Part shown: positions 26,446 through 34,877 of the stretch, piece after piece
Layout: each line of letters opens with the position of its first letter
How positions within the stretch are numbered: position 1 is the stretch's first letter
Assembly: GCA_965215825.1 (NCBI GenBank)
Contig: CBDCEM010000002.1
Coordinates: forward strand, 744,001 to 808,000
From: JAWPMT01 sp965215825
GTDB lineage: Bacteria; Bacteroidota; Bacteroidia; Cytophagales; Cyclobacteriaceae
Reading direction: 5' to 3'
DNA: 64,000 bases
Program-made: the position numbers and the translations under genes
The notes under the pieces: generated by a model
What the model was told of the DNA's origin: nothing
Seen by the model: the letters and a program-made list of their open reading frames with translations, nothing else
Databases searched by the model: none

Positions 26446-26810
26446 ATAACCACATTACATCCTGTGTATAATCCACCGGTTATTAAAGTGCCCTCTACAT
26501 GTAGCTTCTTTCCGTTCATAACATCTCCCTAACTACAGGATTTCATCAGCTCATTGTAGATAAACCTTCAAATACTTTACCCACATCAGAGTTATTAACT
26601 TCCCCACACATATTTCTAAGTAACTCATATTCAAATAAATAAACTCCATATATCATGTGCATAAAGTCAATTTAAATGTCAGTAATCAACAATCCGATTA
26701 AACAAATCTAATTTTAGCTACTTATTCACAAATCCACAGTCCTAATAATTAATAATACTTATTTAATTCAAACCTTATAATATTATACTAGTATAAGAAT
26801 TTGTGGATAA
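26441..26810. other. Probable chromosomal replication origin (oriC)
   Basis: Five exact TTATNCACA DnaA boxes occur in 370 bp: minus strand at 26441-26449, 26463-26471, 26656-26664 and 26802-26810, and plus strand at 26722-26730. Near-matches are at 26555-26563 (TTATCTACA, minus) and 26730-26738 (AAATCCACA). Between 26740 and 26800 the sequence is almost pure A/T and could be the unwinding element. mnmG and three perfect parS sites lie within 5.5 kb, as usual near bacterial origins. dnaA is not in the window. Replication origins are not confirmed by sequence alone. Confidence 0.75.
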
Positions 26811-26817
26811 CATCAAT

Positions 26818-28653
26818 ATGCGTTACTTCTTCGTAATCATTTTCTTTTTCGTAACATCTAGTCTTTCGGCTCAGCGCAATCAGAACAACAAGGCGGCGCA
26901 AATTGAACAGAATGTTCAGCTCGGTAACGAATACTATGTCAATGGGGAATTAGAAAAAGCTGAAGCACTTTATAAAGACCTGGCCAAGCAACGACAAGCG
27001 ATACCAGGTATTCATACGAACTACTTCAGCTTGATGGTCAATCAATCACGATTTAAAGAAGCTGAAAAATATTTGAGCAACGCGCTCAAGTACTATCCAA
27101 CCAATTATCAGTATCGGGTAGATCAGATTTACCTATATGCTACAACTGAAGAGGATCAAAAACAAAAATCGGCCTTTCAGGCCCTGAAGAAACAGCTGGA
27201 GTCAAACCAGTATCAATTGACTTTTCTTGCACAAAGCTTCGTCACCAAGGAATTGTTCGACTATGCGATTATCTTCTTGCAGCAAGCCAGAAAAATTAAC
27301 GGCCGCCCAGCGGCCTATGCCCTTGATCTTGCGACCGTCTATCGCATGACAGATCAGAAACAATTAATGGTTGAGGAGTACCTCTATTATGCTTTGGCAA
27401 ACCCAAGCAACTTGAATTACATCAAAAATATTTTTCAGAACCTCTTTTCTGATGAGGAGGATTTGGAGTTCCTGGAACAGACACTGATCAGAAAGATTCA
27501 GAGAGAACCTGAAGTATCCGTATACAGTGAGTTGCTTATCTGGATTGAATTACAACGAAAAAATTTCTACGGTGCTTTTCTTCAAGCCCGGGCGCTGGAC
27601 AGAAGAACTGGTGCTGCAGGTGACGAATCCATGAAGATTGGCCGGATCGCCATTGATAATAAAGCCTGGCAAGATGCGGTTACTATTCATGAGTATGTCG
27701 TCAAGACTTTTGGAAAATCTTATAACTACGGCAAGGCCAGAAGAATGTTGATCGTGAGTAAAGAAGGACTGGCAAAGAGTACCTTCCCGGTCGATGAAGT
27801 GGCCATCCGGGCACTTACCATTGAATACCAAAAATTATATGATGAACTCGGCGCCAGTAAGATTACTTTAGAAGGAATGAGGAGCAAAGCTTTGCTGCAT
27901 GCTTTTCACCTTAATGAAATGCAGATTGCCGTAAAAATCCTGCAAGACATTATTGCTATCCCCAGGGTAAGTCCAATTTTGGTGTCCAGAAGTAAACTTG
28001 ATCTTGGCGACATCTATTTGTTACAAGGTGATCCCTGGGAAGCCTCTCTGCTTTACTCCCAAGTGGAGAAGCTAAACAAGGAGACACTGGTGGGATACGA
28101 GGCCAAATTAAGAAATGCGAAACTCAACTATTATACGGGATATTTCGCTTTGGCACTAAGCCATATTGATATTCTCAAACGAGCCACGACCAGAGAAATT
28201 TCAAACGATGCGATATCACTGAGCTTATTGATCAATAACAATACGATTCTAGATACATCAGACCTGGTGATGAAAAAATTTGCCGATACGGAGTTGTTGA
28301 TATTTCAGAATAAAACCACGGAAGCAATTGCCTCGTTTCAGCAAATAGTTAAGGAAAATCCACAACATTCTATCGTCGACGAATGTTACTGGGGGCTTGC
28401 AAAGGTTTTTCGGGAGCAAGGCCAGTTTGATCAGTCTATTGAATACCTTGAAAAATTACTACAGGAGTTTGGTTATGATATCCTCGCTGATGATGCAGCT
28501 TTTGCAAAAGCTGAAATCATTCAAAGAAACATGGGCCGAGCCGAGGAAGCACAAGAAATGTATCGGACTTTCTTAACGGAGTATCCCGGAAGTATGTACG
28601 CAGCAGAAGCGCGGAAAAGATTCCGACAGTTGCGGGGTGATTATCTGAACTGA
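26818..28653 (+). CDS. Secreted TPR protein
   Basis: A protein of about 611 residues: a signal peptide (MRYFFVIIFFFVTSSLSAQ) followed by TPR-like helix pairs through most of the length (N-terminal NVQLGNEYYVNGELEKAEALYKDL, C-terminal ECYWGLAKVFREQGQFDQSIEYLEKLL and AEIIQRNMGRAEEAQEMYRTFL). The last part resembles the YbgF/BamD-like tandem repeats of periplasmic proteins. I chose the ATG at 26818; an in-frame GTG at 26803 overlaps the last DnaA box and would spoil the signal peptide. It probably acts as a periplasmic or outer-membrane scaffold. Confidence 0.75.
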   Translation: MRYFFVIIFFFVTSSLSAQRNQNNKAAQIEQNVQLGNEYYVNGELEKAEALYKDLAKQRQAIPGIHTNYFSLMVNQSRFKEAEKYLSNALKYYPTNYQYRVDQIYLYATTEEDQKQKSAFQALKKQLESNQYQLTFLAQSFVTKELFDYAIIFLQQARKINGRPAAYALDLATVYRMTDQKQLMVEEYLYYALANPSNLNYIKNIFQNLFSDEEDLEFLEQTLIRKIQREPEVSVYSELLIWIELQRKNFYGAFLQARALDRRTGAAGDESMKIGRIAIDNKAWQDAVTIHEYVVKTFGKSYNYGKARRMLIVSKEGLAKSTFPVDEVAIRALTIEYQKLYDELGASKITLEGMRSKALLHAFHLNEMQIAVKILQDIIAIPRVSPILVSRSKLDLGDIYLLQGDPWEASLLYSQVEKLNKETLVGYEAKLRNAKLNYYTGYFALALSHIDILKRATTREISNDAISLSLLINNNTILDTSDLVMKKFADTELLIFQNKTTEAIASFQQIVKENPQHSIVDECYWGLAKVFREQGQFDQSIEYLEKLLQEFGYDILADDAAFAKAEIIQRNMGRAEEAQEMYRTFLTEYPGSMYAAEARKRFRQLRGDYLN

Positions 28654-28654
28654 T

Positions 28655-29209
28655 TCAGACCAGTACTATTTTAGGAACGGGGTTCATGATCGAAGGGTCC
28701 GGTGTAAAGTGCTTATCGAAAAAACCATTTAGAATATCCTGGGTTTCATTGGATAATAAAGGAATCACGTCTTCAATAGCGTCACTACTGACCATGTATG
28801 GAGGAATTTGTGAGTTGAGTTCTTTTCCCCTGCAATGAGCATAGATTTGATATTCGGTTAGTTCCGAAGCTTTGGTTCCTTTCACCATACAAGAAGAAAT
28901 ACAATCATCCACATCGAACTCTCCTTCTTCATTGACCAACACAATTCTTTTGGTCGCATGTTGCGCAAAGTATTGATCCATCGCCTTCAGCGATTTCTTT
29001 GAAAAGGACTCTCGGATCTGTAGTGCACAGTTCATACATAGTGCATAATCAAAAATGACATCTTTCGCTTCAAAACCCTGATAGGTTCGCACGGCTTTTT
29101 CAATTACATAATCACAATGCTCATCTAGTTCACGTTCGCATTCGATGCATTTTTTGAAAAGATCATCTGATTCAAAAGAAAAGAATAAGGGGGGTATTGA
29201 CTGAGCCAT
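28655..29209 (-). CDS. Hypothetical protein with Cys pairs
   Basis: A protein of about 184 residues of unrecognised family. CIECERELDEHC and LCMNCALQI carry Cys residues suggestive of a zinc site. The remainder is acidic, ending DPSIMNPVPKIVLV, with no signal or membrane segment. I chose the ATG at 29209 (MAQSIPPLF); the longer frame from 29260 runs through a palindrome (29245-29259) that more likely regulates the divergent MarR operon. Confidence 0.5.
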   Translation of the reverse strand: MAQSIPPLFFSFESDDLFKKCIECERELDEHCDYVIEKAVRTYQGFEAKDVIFDYALCMNCALQIRESFSKKSLKAMDQYFAQHATKRIVLVNEEGEFDVDDCISSCMVKGTKASELTEYQIYAHCRGKELNSQIPPYMVSSDAIEDVIPLLSNETQDILNGFFDKHFTPDPSIMNPVPKIVLV

Positions 29210-29244
29210 GGGTTTTACCGGGTAGTTGGGTAAAATTAAAAAGG

Positions 29245-29259
29245 TGTATGAAACATACA
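29245..29259. promoter_or_regulatory. Candidate operator (inverted repeat TGTATG-AAA-CATACA)
   Basis: A perfect 6-bp inverted repeat with a 3-bp centre, in the gap between the Cys-pair gene and the MarR gene. MarR proteins bind such symmetric sites, so auto-regulation is plausible. Confidence 0.4.
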
Positions 29260-29290
29260 TGAGAGCAAAAGGTAAAACTTTGAAAAATAG

Positions 29291-29320
29291 TATGCATGCA
29301 TAACAAATTTATTATCTTTG
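29291..29320 (+). promoter_or_regulatory. MarR-fatty-acid operon promoter with palindrome
   Basis: TATGCATGCATA (29291-29302) is a 12-bp palindrome; 10 bp downstream is TATCTTTG (29313-29320), an exact -7 box (TAnnTTTG) 41 bp before the MarR ATG. The palindrome is in the -33 region, so a bound repressor would block the promoter. Confidence 0.5.
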
Positions 29321-29361
29321 AAAAACGCCCTATCTACAGGTACGGATAAAAACGTCAAGAA

Positions 29362-29835
29362 ATGAAGCGAGAAGAAACGGTAGATTATAATATCAAAGCA
29401 ACCTGGCATGCTATATCCAGGATGTACAATCAGTATGGAGATAAATTTGATATTACTGCATCAACGGGATTTGTCCTTCTGAACATAGACGTGGACAATG
29501 GAACTCCCGCAACGAAAATTGCACCTCAACTCGGACTGGAATCACGTAGCCTGACCCGCATGTTAAAAGCGATGGAAGAGAAGGGCTGGATCTATCGAGA
29601 GAAAGATCAGGAGGACGGCCGGTCGGTACGTGTGTTGTTGACGGATGAAGGCAAAAGAAAACGAGAAATTTCCAGGAGGTCAGTAAAAGAGTTTAACCAA
29701 CGTGTACGTGCGGTGGTCTCCGACGAGAAACTCCATACTTTCCTGGATGTTATTCAGGCCATCAACTCCATTATAGAAGATAAAAACCATTTGCATACAT
29801 TTATACAGGAACTAGAATATGAAACGAGCAATTAA
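29362..29835 (+). CDS. MarR-family transcriptional regulator
   Basis: A 157-residue winged-helix regulator. The MarR fold is visible: ATKIAPQLGLESRSLTRMLKAMEEKGWI is helix-turn-helix and DQEDGRSVRVLLTDEGK is the wing. It heads the beta-oxidation operon and overlaps the next gene by 17 bp, so it probably senses an acyl-CoA or fatty acid and controls these genes. Candidate operators are at 29245-29259 and 29291-29302. Confidence 0.88.
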   Translation: MKREETVDYNIKATWHAISRMYNQYGDKFDITASTGFVLLNIDVDNGTPATKIAPQLGLESRSLTRMLKAMEEKGWIYREKDQEDGRSVRVLLTDEGKRKREISRRSVKEFNQRVRAVVSDEKLHTFLDVIQAINSIIEDKNHLHTFIQELEYETSN

Positions 29836-32221
29836 AAAGGCAGCAGTTTTGGGCTCCGGAATTATGGGGTCAAGAATCGCCTGTCATTTTGCCAACGTTG
29901 GAATTGAGACCGTACTGTTAGACATTCCTCCAAGAGAGTTGAGTGACGCAGAAAAAGCAAAAGGCCTTTCGTTGGATCACCCTTCTGTGCGTAATCGCAT
30001 TGTGAATACGTCTTTACAAACGGCGTTGAAATCGAAACCAGCAGCGCTATACAACAAGAAAAGACAATCGCTGATCGCTACTGGCAATTTTGATGACAAT
30101 ATGAATCTCATCAAAGATTGCGATTGGGTGATAGAGGCAGTGGTAGAAAATCTGGACATAAAAAAGTCACTTTTCGAGAAAGTTGAAAAACATCGGACCC
30201 CAGGTACGCTGATAACCAGTAACACCTCCGGTATTCCAATCCATCTTATGCTGGATGGAAGAAGCGATGATTTCAAGAAACATTTCTGTGGAACTCATTT
30301 TTTCAACCCTCCGCGTTACTTGAAATTGCTCGAGATCATACCGACTCCAGATACAGATCCGGACATTGTTGATTTCTTCATGCGCTATGGTGATTTGTTC
30401 CTCGGAAAGACAACCGTGTTATGTAACGACACGCCAGCATTTATTGCCAATCGGATTGGGGTTTACTCTATGATGTCTGGTATGCATGCCGTTGACAAGA
30501 CTGGGTTGAGTGTTGGTGAAATCGATAAATTGACAGGTCCGGTAATCGGACGTGCTAAATCGGCGACTTTCCGTACTTCTGATTTGGTAGGCCTCGACAC
30601 AACAGTTAATGTGAGCAATAATTTATATGCCGCATTAAAAGAGGACGAATCCCGGGAGGTCTTCCAACTGCCAAGAGTGGTGAAAGAGATGTCTGAGAGA
30701 AAATGGCTTGGCGATAAAACAAAACAAGGCTTCTATAAAAAGACCGTATCACCAGAAGGTAAAAAGGAAATCCTTGAGATTGACCTGAAAACTTTTGAAT
30801 ACGGCTCCAAGAAAAAATCAAAACTCTCAGTTCTTGAAAAAACAAAGGATGTTGAAGACTTAAAGGAACGTTTGAGAATTGCCATCAATGCTGATGGCGT
30901 GGAAGGCGACTTCTATCGCAGTACATTCTTCGACCTGTTCCGGTATTGTTCTTACCGAATTCCGGAAATCGCTGACGAGCTTTATCGGATCGATGGTGCT
31001 GTATCAGCTGGCTTTGCCTGGGAGATGGGTCCATTCGAATCCTGGGATGCCATGGGCACGGAAGAGATCTACAACAAAATGGTGGAAGCCGGCCTGCAGC
31101 CTGCGGAATGGGTGACCACAATGATCAAAGATGGTAATAAGTCATTTTACAAATTCGAAAACGGTAAAAGGCACTACTACGATATCCCTAGCAAAACGTA
31201 CAAAGTAATTCCGGGGACGGAGGGCTTTATTTTCCTTGATGCCTTCAAAGAGAAAAATATTGTTTGGAACAATGATGGAGCAACGCTCTATGACATTGGA
31301 GATGGTGTACTCAATCTGGAGTTTCATACAAAAATGAATTCCATCGGTGCGGAAGTAATCGAAGGAATCAACACCGCAATTACTACCGCCGAAAAAGATT
31401 TCCGAGGTTTGGTTGTCGGAAATGAGGGACATAATTTCTCGGCTGGAGCCAACCTGGCGATGTTGTTCATGTATGCGGTAGATCAGGAATTTGATGAAAT
31501 CGATCTCATGATTCGCCAATTCCAAAATACGATGACCCGGGCACGATTTTCTTCGGTACCTGTCGTAGCTGCTACTGCAGGAATGGCGTTGGGTGGCGGT
31601 TGCGAATTGTCTTTGCATTGCGATGCAATTCAGGCACATGCCGAAACGTATATCGGATTGGTAGAAGTTGGTGTTGGTTTGATCCCCGGTGGAGGTGGAA
31701 CTAAAGAATTCACATTGAGAGCTGCGGATGAATACATTCCAGGGGACCCGGAACTAAATACGTTGCAAGAGTATTTTATGAGTATTGCAACGGCAAAAGT
31801 TGCCACTTCGGCGGAAGAAGCGCGTGGCATGCGTATCGTCAGACCATCGGATAAGATCACATTAAATCGAACCCGATTATTGGCCGACGCCAAAAACCGA
31901 GTGATGCAGTTAGATGAAGCGGGATACACACAACCCACACAACGAACAGATGTGAAAGTATTGGGTAAAGGTGGACTTGCGGCTTTGATGGCTGGTGCTT
32001 CAGGAATGCGGTTCGGTAATTATGCCTCGGAACACGATGTTAAAATTGCCAACAAAATTGCCTGGGTAATGAACGGCGGAGACTTGTCGCAGCCTTCTTA
32101 TGTGTCGGAGCAATACTTGCTTGACCTGGAACGAGAAGCGTTCCTGAGTTTGTGCGGCGAGCCTAAAACTTTGGAGAGAATTCAAAGCATTCTATTCAAA
32201 GGCAAGCCATTGAGAAATTAA
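29819..32221 (+). CDS. 3-hydroxyacyl-CoA dehydrogenase/enoyl-CoA hydratase
   Basis: An 800-residue bifunctional beta-oxidation enzyme with domain order dehydrogenase then hydratase, the reverse of E. coli FadB. The NAD-binding GSGIMGSRIA is near residue 13, GTHFFNPPRYLKLLE follows around 160, and hydratase residues appear near the end: GGGCELSLHCD and GLVEVGVGLIPGGGGTK, with both catalytic Glu preserved. It hydrates enoyl-CoA and oxidises the 3-hydroxyacyl-CoA. It forms an operon with MarR and thiolase and is the usual Bacteroidota form. Confidence 0.93.
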   Translation: MKRAIKKAAVLGSGIMGSRIACHFANVGIETVLLDIPPRELSDAEKAKGLSLDHPSVRNRIVNTSLQTALKSKPAALYNKKRQSLIATGNFDDNMNLIKDCDWVIEAVVENLDIKKSLFEKVEKHRTPGTLITSNTSGIPIHLMLDGRSDDFKKHFCGTHFFNPPRYLKLLEIIPTPDTDPDIVDFFMRYGDLFLGKTTVLCNDTPAFIANRIGVYSMMSGMHAVDKTGLSVGEIDKLTGPVIGRAKSATFRTSDLVGLDTTVNVSNNLYAALKEDESREVFQLPRVVKEMSERKWLGDKTKQGFYKKTVSPEGKKEILEIDLKTFEYGSKKKSKLSVLEKTKDVEDLKERLRIAINADGVEGDFYRSTFFDLFRYCSYRIPEIADELYRIDGAVSAGFAWEMGPFESWDAMGTEEIYNKMVEAGLQPAEWVTTMIKDGNKSFYKFENGKRHYYDIPSKTYKVIPGTEGFIFLDAFKEKNIVWNNDGATLYDIGDGVLNLEFHTKMNSIGAEVIEGINTAITTAEKDFRGLVVGNEGHNFSAGANLAMLFMYAVDQEFDEIDLMIRQFQNTMTRARFSSVPVVAATAGMALGGGCELSLHCDAIQAHAETYIGLVEVGVGLIPGGGGTKEFTLRAADEYIPGDPELNTLQEYFMSIATAKVATSAEEARGMRIVRPSDKITLNRTRLLADAKNRVMQLDEAGYTQPTQRTDVKVLGKGGLAALMAGASGMRFGNYASEHDVKIANKIAWVMNGGDLSQPSYVSEQYLLDLEREAFLSLCGEPKTLERIQSILFKGKPLRN

Positions 32222-32244
32222 TTGTTGAAACAAAAAAAATTAAA

Positions 32245-33420
32245 ATGAACGCATATATAGTAGCTGGCTACCGATCAGCAGTTGGTAGGGCAAAAAAGGG
32301 AGGGTTTCGGTTTTATCGACCAGATGATCTTGCTGCAGATGTGATCAAACACCTTGTAGGGTCTGTAGAAGGATTCGATACGAACGAAGTAGACGACCTC
32401 ATTGTAGGTAATGCTGTTCCGGAAGCGGAGCAAGGGATGCAAATGGGTCGAATGATCTCTCTGCTTTCATTACCAATAGGTGTTCCTGGAATGATCATAA
32501 ATCGATATTGTGGTTCTGGTTTAGAAGCGATCAATTTAGCGTGCGCTCGTGTGCATTCAGGCACGGCAGATTGTATCATAGCGGGAGGAACAGAGTCCAT
32601 GTCTATGGTACCAATGATGGGTTACAAGCCTGCTTTGAATTATAAAATCGCCGCCGAACACCCGGAATATTATCTCAACATGGGATTGACCGCCGAAGAA
32701 TTGGCGAAAGATTACGAAATCACCGCAGATGATGCTAATCAATTTGCAGTGGCTTCACACGAAAAAGCGATCAAGGCAATTGCCGATGGCAAGTTCAAGG
32801 ATGAGATCGTGCCAGTAGAAGTCGAAGAAACCTTTGTGGGTCCTGATGGAAAGAGACAACAAAAAAATTATACCGTAGATACGGATGAATGTCCAAGACC
32901 AGGAACGACAATGGAAGGTCTCGCAAAACTCCGTCCAGCTTTTAAGAATGGAGGGCAGGTAACTGCGGGTAATTCTTCCCCAACTTCCGACGGAGCCGCA
33001 TTTGTGATGGTGATGTCAGAAGCCATGGTTAAAAAATATAACCTGCAACCAATCGCAAGGATGGTGACTTATGCCACTGCAGGAGTTGACCCTAGAATTA
33101 TGGGAATTGGCCCCGTGGAAGCGGTGCCAAAAGCATTGAAACAAGCAGGACTTAAACAAAATGATATCGAGCTCATCGAATTGAACGAGGCGTTTGCTGC
33201 GCAATCACTTGCAGTAATCAAAGGCCTGGACCTCAATACAGACATACTCAATGTAAATGGTGGGGCCATCGCATTGGGTCATCCTCTAGGATGTACCGGA
33301 GCCAAATTATCAATTAGTCTTTTCAATGAAATGAAACGAAGAGATAACAGATACGGAATGGTGACTGCCTGCGTAGGGGGTGGACAAGGAGTAGCTGGAA
33401 TCTTCGAAAGGTTGAACTAG
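32245..33420 (+). CDS. Acetyl-CoA acyltransferase (thiolase)
   Basis: A 391-residue thiolase. The acyl-accepting Cys89 is in NRYCGSGLEA; the GGAIALGHPLGCTGAK and CVGGGQG motifs hold the catalytic His and second Cys. It cleaves 3-ketoacyl-CoA into acetyl-CoA and a shortened acyl-CoA, completing the beta-oxidation spiral with the preceding gene (23 bp away). A terminator follows at 33448. Confidence 0.95.
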   Translation: MNAYIVAGYRSAVGRAKKGGFRFYRPDDLAADVIKHLVGSVEGFDTNEVDDLIVGNAVPEAEQGMQMGRMISLLSLPIGVPGMIINRYCGSGLEAINLACARVHSGTADCIIAGGTESMSMVPMMGYKPALNYKIAAEHPEYYLNMGLTAEELAKDYEITADDANQFAVASHEKAIKAIADGKFKDEIVPVEVEETFVGPDGKRQQKNYTVDTDECPRPGTTMEGLAKLRPAFKNGGQVTAGNSSPTSDGAAFVMVMSEAMVKKYNLQPIARMVTYATAGVDPRIMGIGPVEAVPKALKQAGLKQNDIELIELNEAFAAQSLAVIKGLDLNTDILNVNGGAIALGHPLGCTGAKLSISLFNEMKRRDNRYGMVTACVGGGQGVAGIFERLN

Positions 33421-33447
33421 TACTAATTCCGATATAATGAAATAAAG

Positions 33448-33474
33448 AACTCCGGCTTATGGTCGGAGTTTTTT
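33448..33474 (+). terminator. Rho-independent terminator of the beta-oxidation operon
   Basis: AACTCCG (33448-33454) pairs with CGGAGTT (33464-33470) followed by a T-run. Confidence 0.9.
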
Positions 33475-33494
33475 GTTATAAAGTTTCTTGGAGC

Positions 33495-33621
33495 AAAAAA
33501 AAGAGAAAGCCGGTTTTTAGAAACAGTGAGTGAAGTGCGTTTGAGAACGAATTCCCTTTTAAAACCGGCTTTCAGATGGACTACCATCAACCTAAGAGCT
33601 AAATCATTCATAGATGAATGA
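33495..33621 (-). ncRNA. Small-RNA-like element 1
   Basis: On the minus strand, in transcript order: a 7-bp hairpin (TCATTCA/TGAATGA, 33604-33621), a 32-nt segment at 33571-33602 identical to element 2 and containing a small hairpin GATGG/CCATC, then a perfect 12-bp terminator-type hairpin (AAAGCCGGTTTT 33506-33517 / AAAACCGGCTTT 33561-33572) with a 43-nt loop, and a U-tract (A-run 33495-33502 on plus). An overlapping small reading frame of 62 codons begins at 33611 (MNDLALRLMVVHLKAG), which could instead be a peptide. Transcription has not been shown. Confidence 0.55.
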
Positions 33622-33728
33622 CAATATGAAATTAGGTATATGTAGCTTTTGGTTTGGAAGGTTTCTGGGCATTGAAAATTTCAAAACACTAATAATCAGC
33701 GAGTTATGTAAAATATCTAATCAAAAAA

Positions 33729-33766
33729 TACCCAAAAGTGGGTATGTTTTTACCTACTTTCAGGTA
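33729..33766. promoter_or_regulatory. Pair of NarL-type 7-2-7 operators, site pair 1
   Basis: TACCCAAAAGTGGGTA (33729-33744) and TACCTACTTTCAGGTA (33751-33766): two 16-bp inverted repeats whose half-sites begin TACC, as in NarL-family heptamer sites. Their starts are 22 bp apart. They lie 108 bp upstream of element 1 on the minus strand. Confidence 0.65.
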
Positions 33767-33812
33767 GAAGTATATTTCTGACAAAGAAAGAAGAGAAGGA
33801 ATATCAAAGGAA

Positions 33813-33916
33813 TAGAAAAAAGAAAGCCGGAACCATAATAGTGAGTAGAGTGGGAACCGGCCTTCAGATGGACTACCATCAACCTAAGAGCTAATGTCAT
33901 TCAGATTTGAATGACA
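33813..33916 (-). ncRNA. Small-RNA-like element 2
   Basis: Minus strand: a 9-bp hairpin (TGTCATTCA/TGAATGACA, 33895-33916), the shared 32-nt block at 33863-33894, then a terminator-type hairpin (33823-33864) that pairs AAGGCCGG with CCGGCTTT and a U-rich tail. The stem contains a G-U pair on the minus strand (an A-C mismatch on plus), which supports minus-strand transcription. Arms and loops otherwise differ from element 1, as expected for a diverged copy. Confidence 0.55.
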
Positions 33917-34034
33917 CGATAAATCTAATAACTACTTAATTCTGAATTTCCAGACGATTTCAAACCTCTCAAAGTTGAAAAAGGCTAACAGCTTGATAAT
34001 AAGAATGTTAACCTAAATATGGTTAGGTGAGATA

Positions 34035-34072
34035 TACCTACTTTTGGGTATAAAAATACCAGAAAACGGGTA
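34035..34072. promoter_or_regulatory. Pair of NarL-type 7-2-7 operators, site pair 2
   Basis: TACCTACTTTTGGGTA (34035-34050) and TACCAGAAAACGGGTA (34057-34072), again exactly 22 bp apart, 119 bp upstream of element 2 on the minus strand. An extra inverted repeat ACCTAA-N6-TTAGGT is at 34011-34028. Confidence 0.65.
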
Positions 34073-34096
34073 GTATGAGGTTTTGAAAATTTCTAG

Positions 34097-34756
34097 CTAA
34101 AAAGAAACGATTTGATTCTGAATGGCATACCTGACCAGTGAAACCCCGTTTTTGGCATTGATCTTTTTCATCATATGCTTTCTGTGCGTCTGTATGGTTT
34201 GCTCGCTCAGGTGTAATTCCTCACTGATTTCTTTGACGGTCATTTCCTTGCAAATCAGTACCAGGACCTCTATTTCTCTTTTGGTCAGATTGGCTTGATC
34301 CTGATGGGTAGGTTTTTTGAAATTGGTTCGCTGTATATTTTGACGAAGTGCTTTTGAAACCAGCTGATTGTAGTAAAAGTCATTATTCCTCACAGAGTGA
34401 ATCGCCCTTTTTACTTCTTCCGGTTCGGCATTTTTCAACAGATAACTGTGAACGCCTATTTCGATAAGCTCAGCAATCACCTCTAATGATTCATTCATTG
34501 AGATAATGATCACATGTATGCCGGGATATTTCGTGATAATTTTGCGAGAAGTTTCCCACCCGTCTAAAACGGGCATATCCAAATCGAGTAGAACAATATC
34601 GATTGGGTTTAGTTTGAGAAAGTTCAATGCCTCTTTACCATTGGGGAAATCAGCAATAACTTCTACATTATCAAAACCACCTACCATCATAGTCATTCCT
34701 TTACGGAATAAAGTGTGGTCATCAGCAATTGCCACTCTAATGGGCTTTTCTAGCAT
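34097..34756 (-). CDS. NarL/FixJ-family response regulator (LuxR-type HTH)
   Basis: A 219-residue response regulator. The receiver has the acidic pair ADDH at 11-14, the phosphoacceptor Asp58 in IVLLDLDMP and a later conserved Lys (SYLLKNAEPEE). The C-terminal LuxR helix-turn-helix (LTKREIEVLVLICKEMTVKEISEELHLSEQTIQTHRKHMMKK) binds DNA. No partner kinase is adjacent. Four NarL-type operator sites and two RNA-like elements lie just downstream on its strand, suggesting that it controls them. The methyltransferase gene at 34878 diverges from it. Confidence 0.93.
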   Translation of the reverse strand: MLEKPIRVAIADDHTLFRKGMTMMVGGFDNVEVIADFPNGKEALNFLKLNPIDIVLLDLDMPVLDGWETSRKIITKYPGIHVIIISMNESLEVIAELIEIGVHSYLLKNAEPEEVKRAIHSVRNNDFYYNQLVSKALRQNIQRTNFKKPTHQDQANLTKREIEVLVLICKEMTVKEISEELHLSEQTIQTHRKHMMKKINAKNGVSLVRYAIQNQIVSF

Positions 34757-34877
34757 ACGCTCTAGGTATTTGGCTTATATTTTACCTTGTCTGAAAAAAC
34801 GGAGTTCTTTCAGAAACGATGATTTCTGCGTTATAGTAATTTGACTAACCGGTTCTAAAGCCAGCGAGCACTGGTCA

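Noticed and set aside
26600..26608. TTCCCCACA as a further DnaA box
   Set aside because: Two mismatches to TTATNCACA; not counted among the five.
33423..33611. 62-codon frame as a confident protein gene
   Set aside because: It runs through a perfect terminator-type hairpin and its U-tract; the RNA reading fits better, so it is mentioned only as an alternative.
34757..34877. AGGTA...TACCT everted repeat between the response regulator and the methyltransferase as a fifth NarL-type site
   Set aside because: The halves point outward and are 15 bp apart, unlike the 7-2-7 arrangement.
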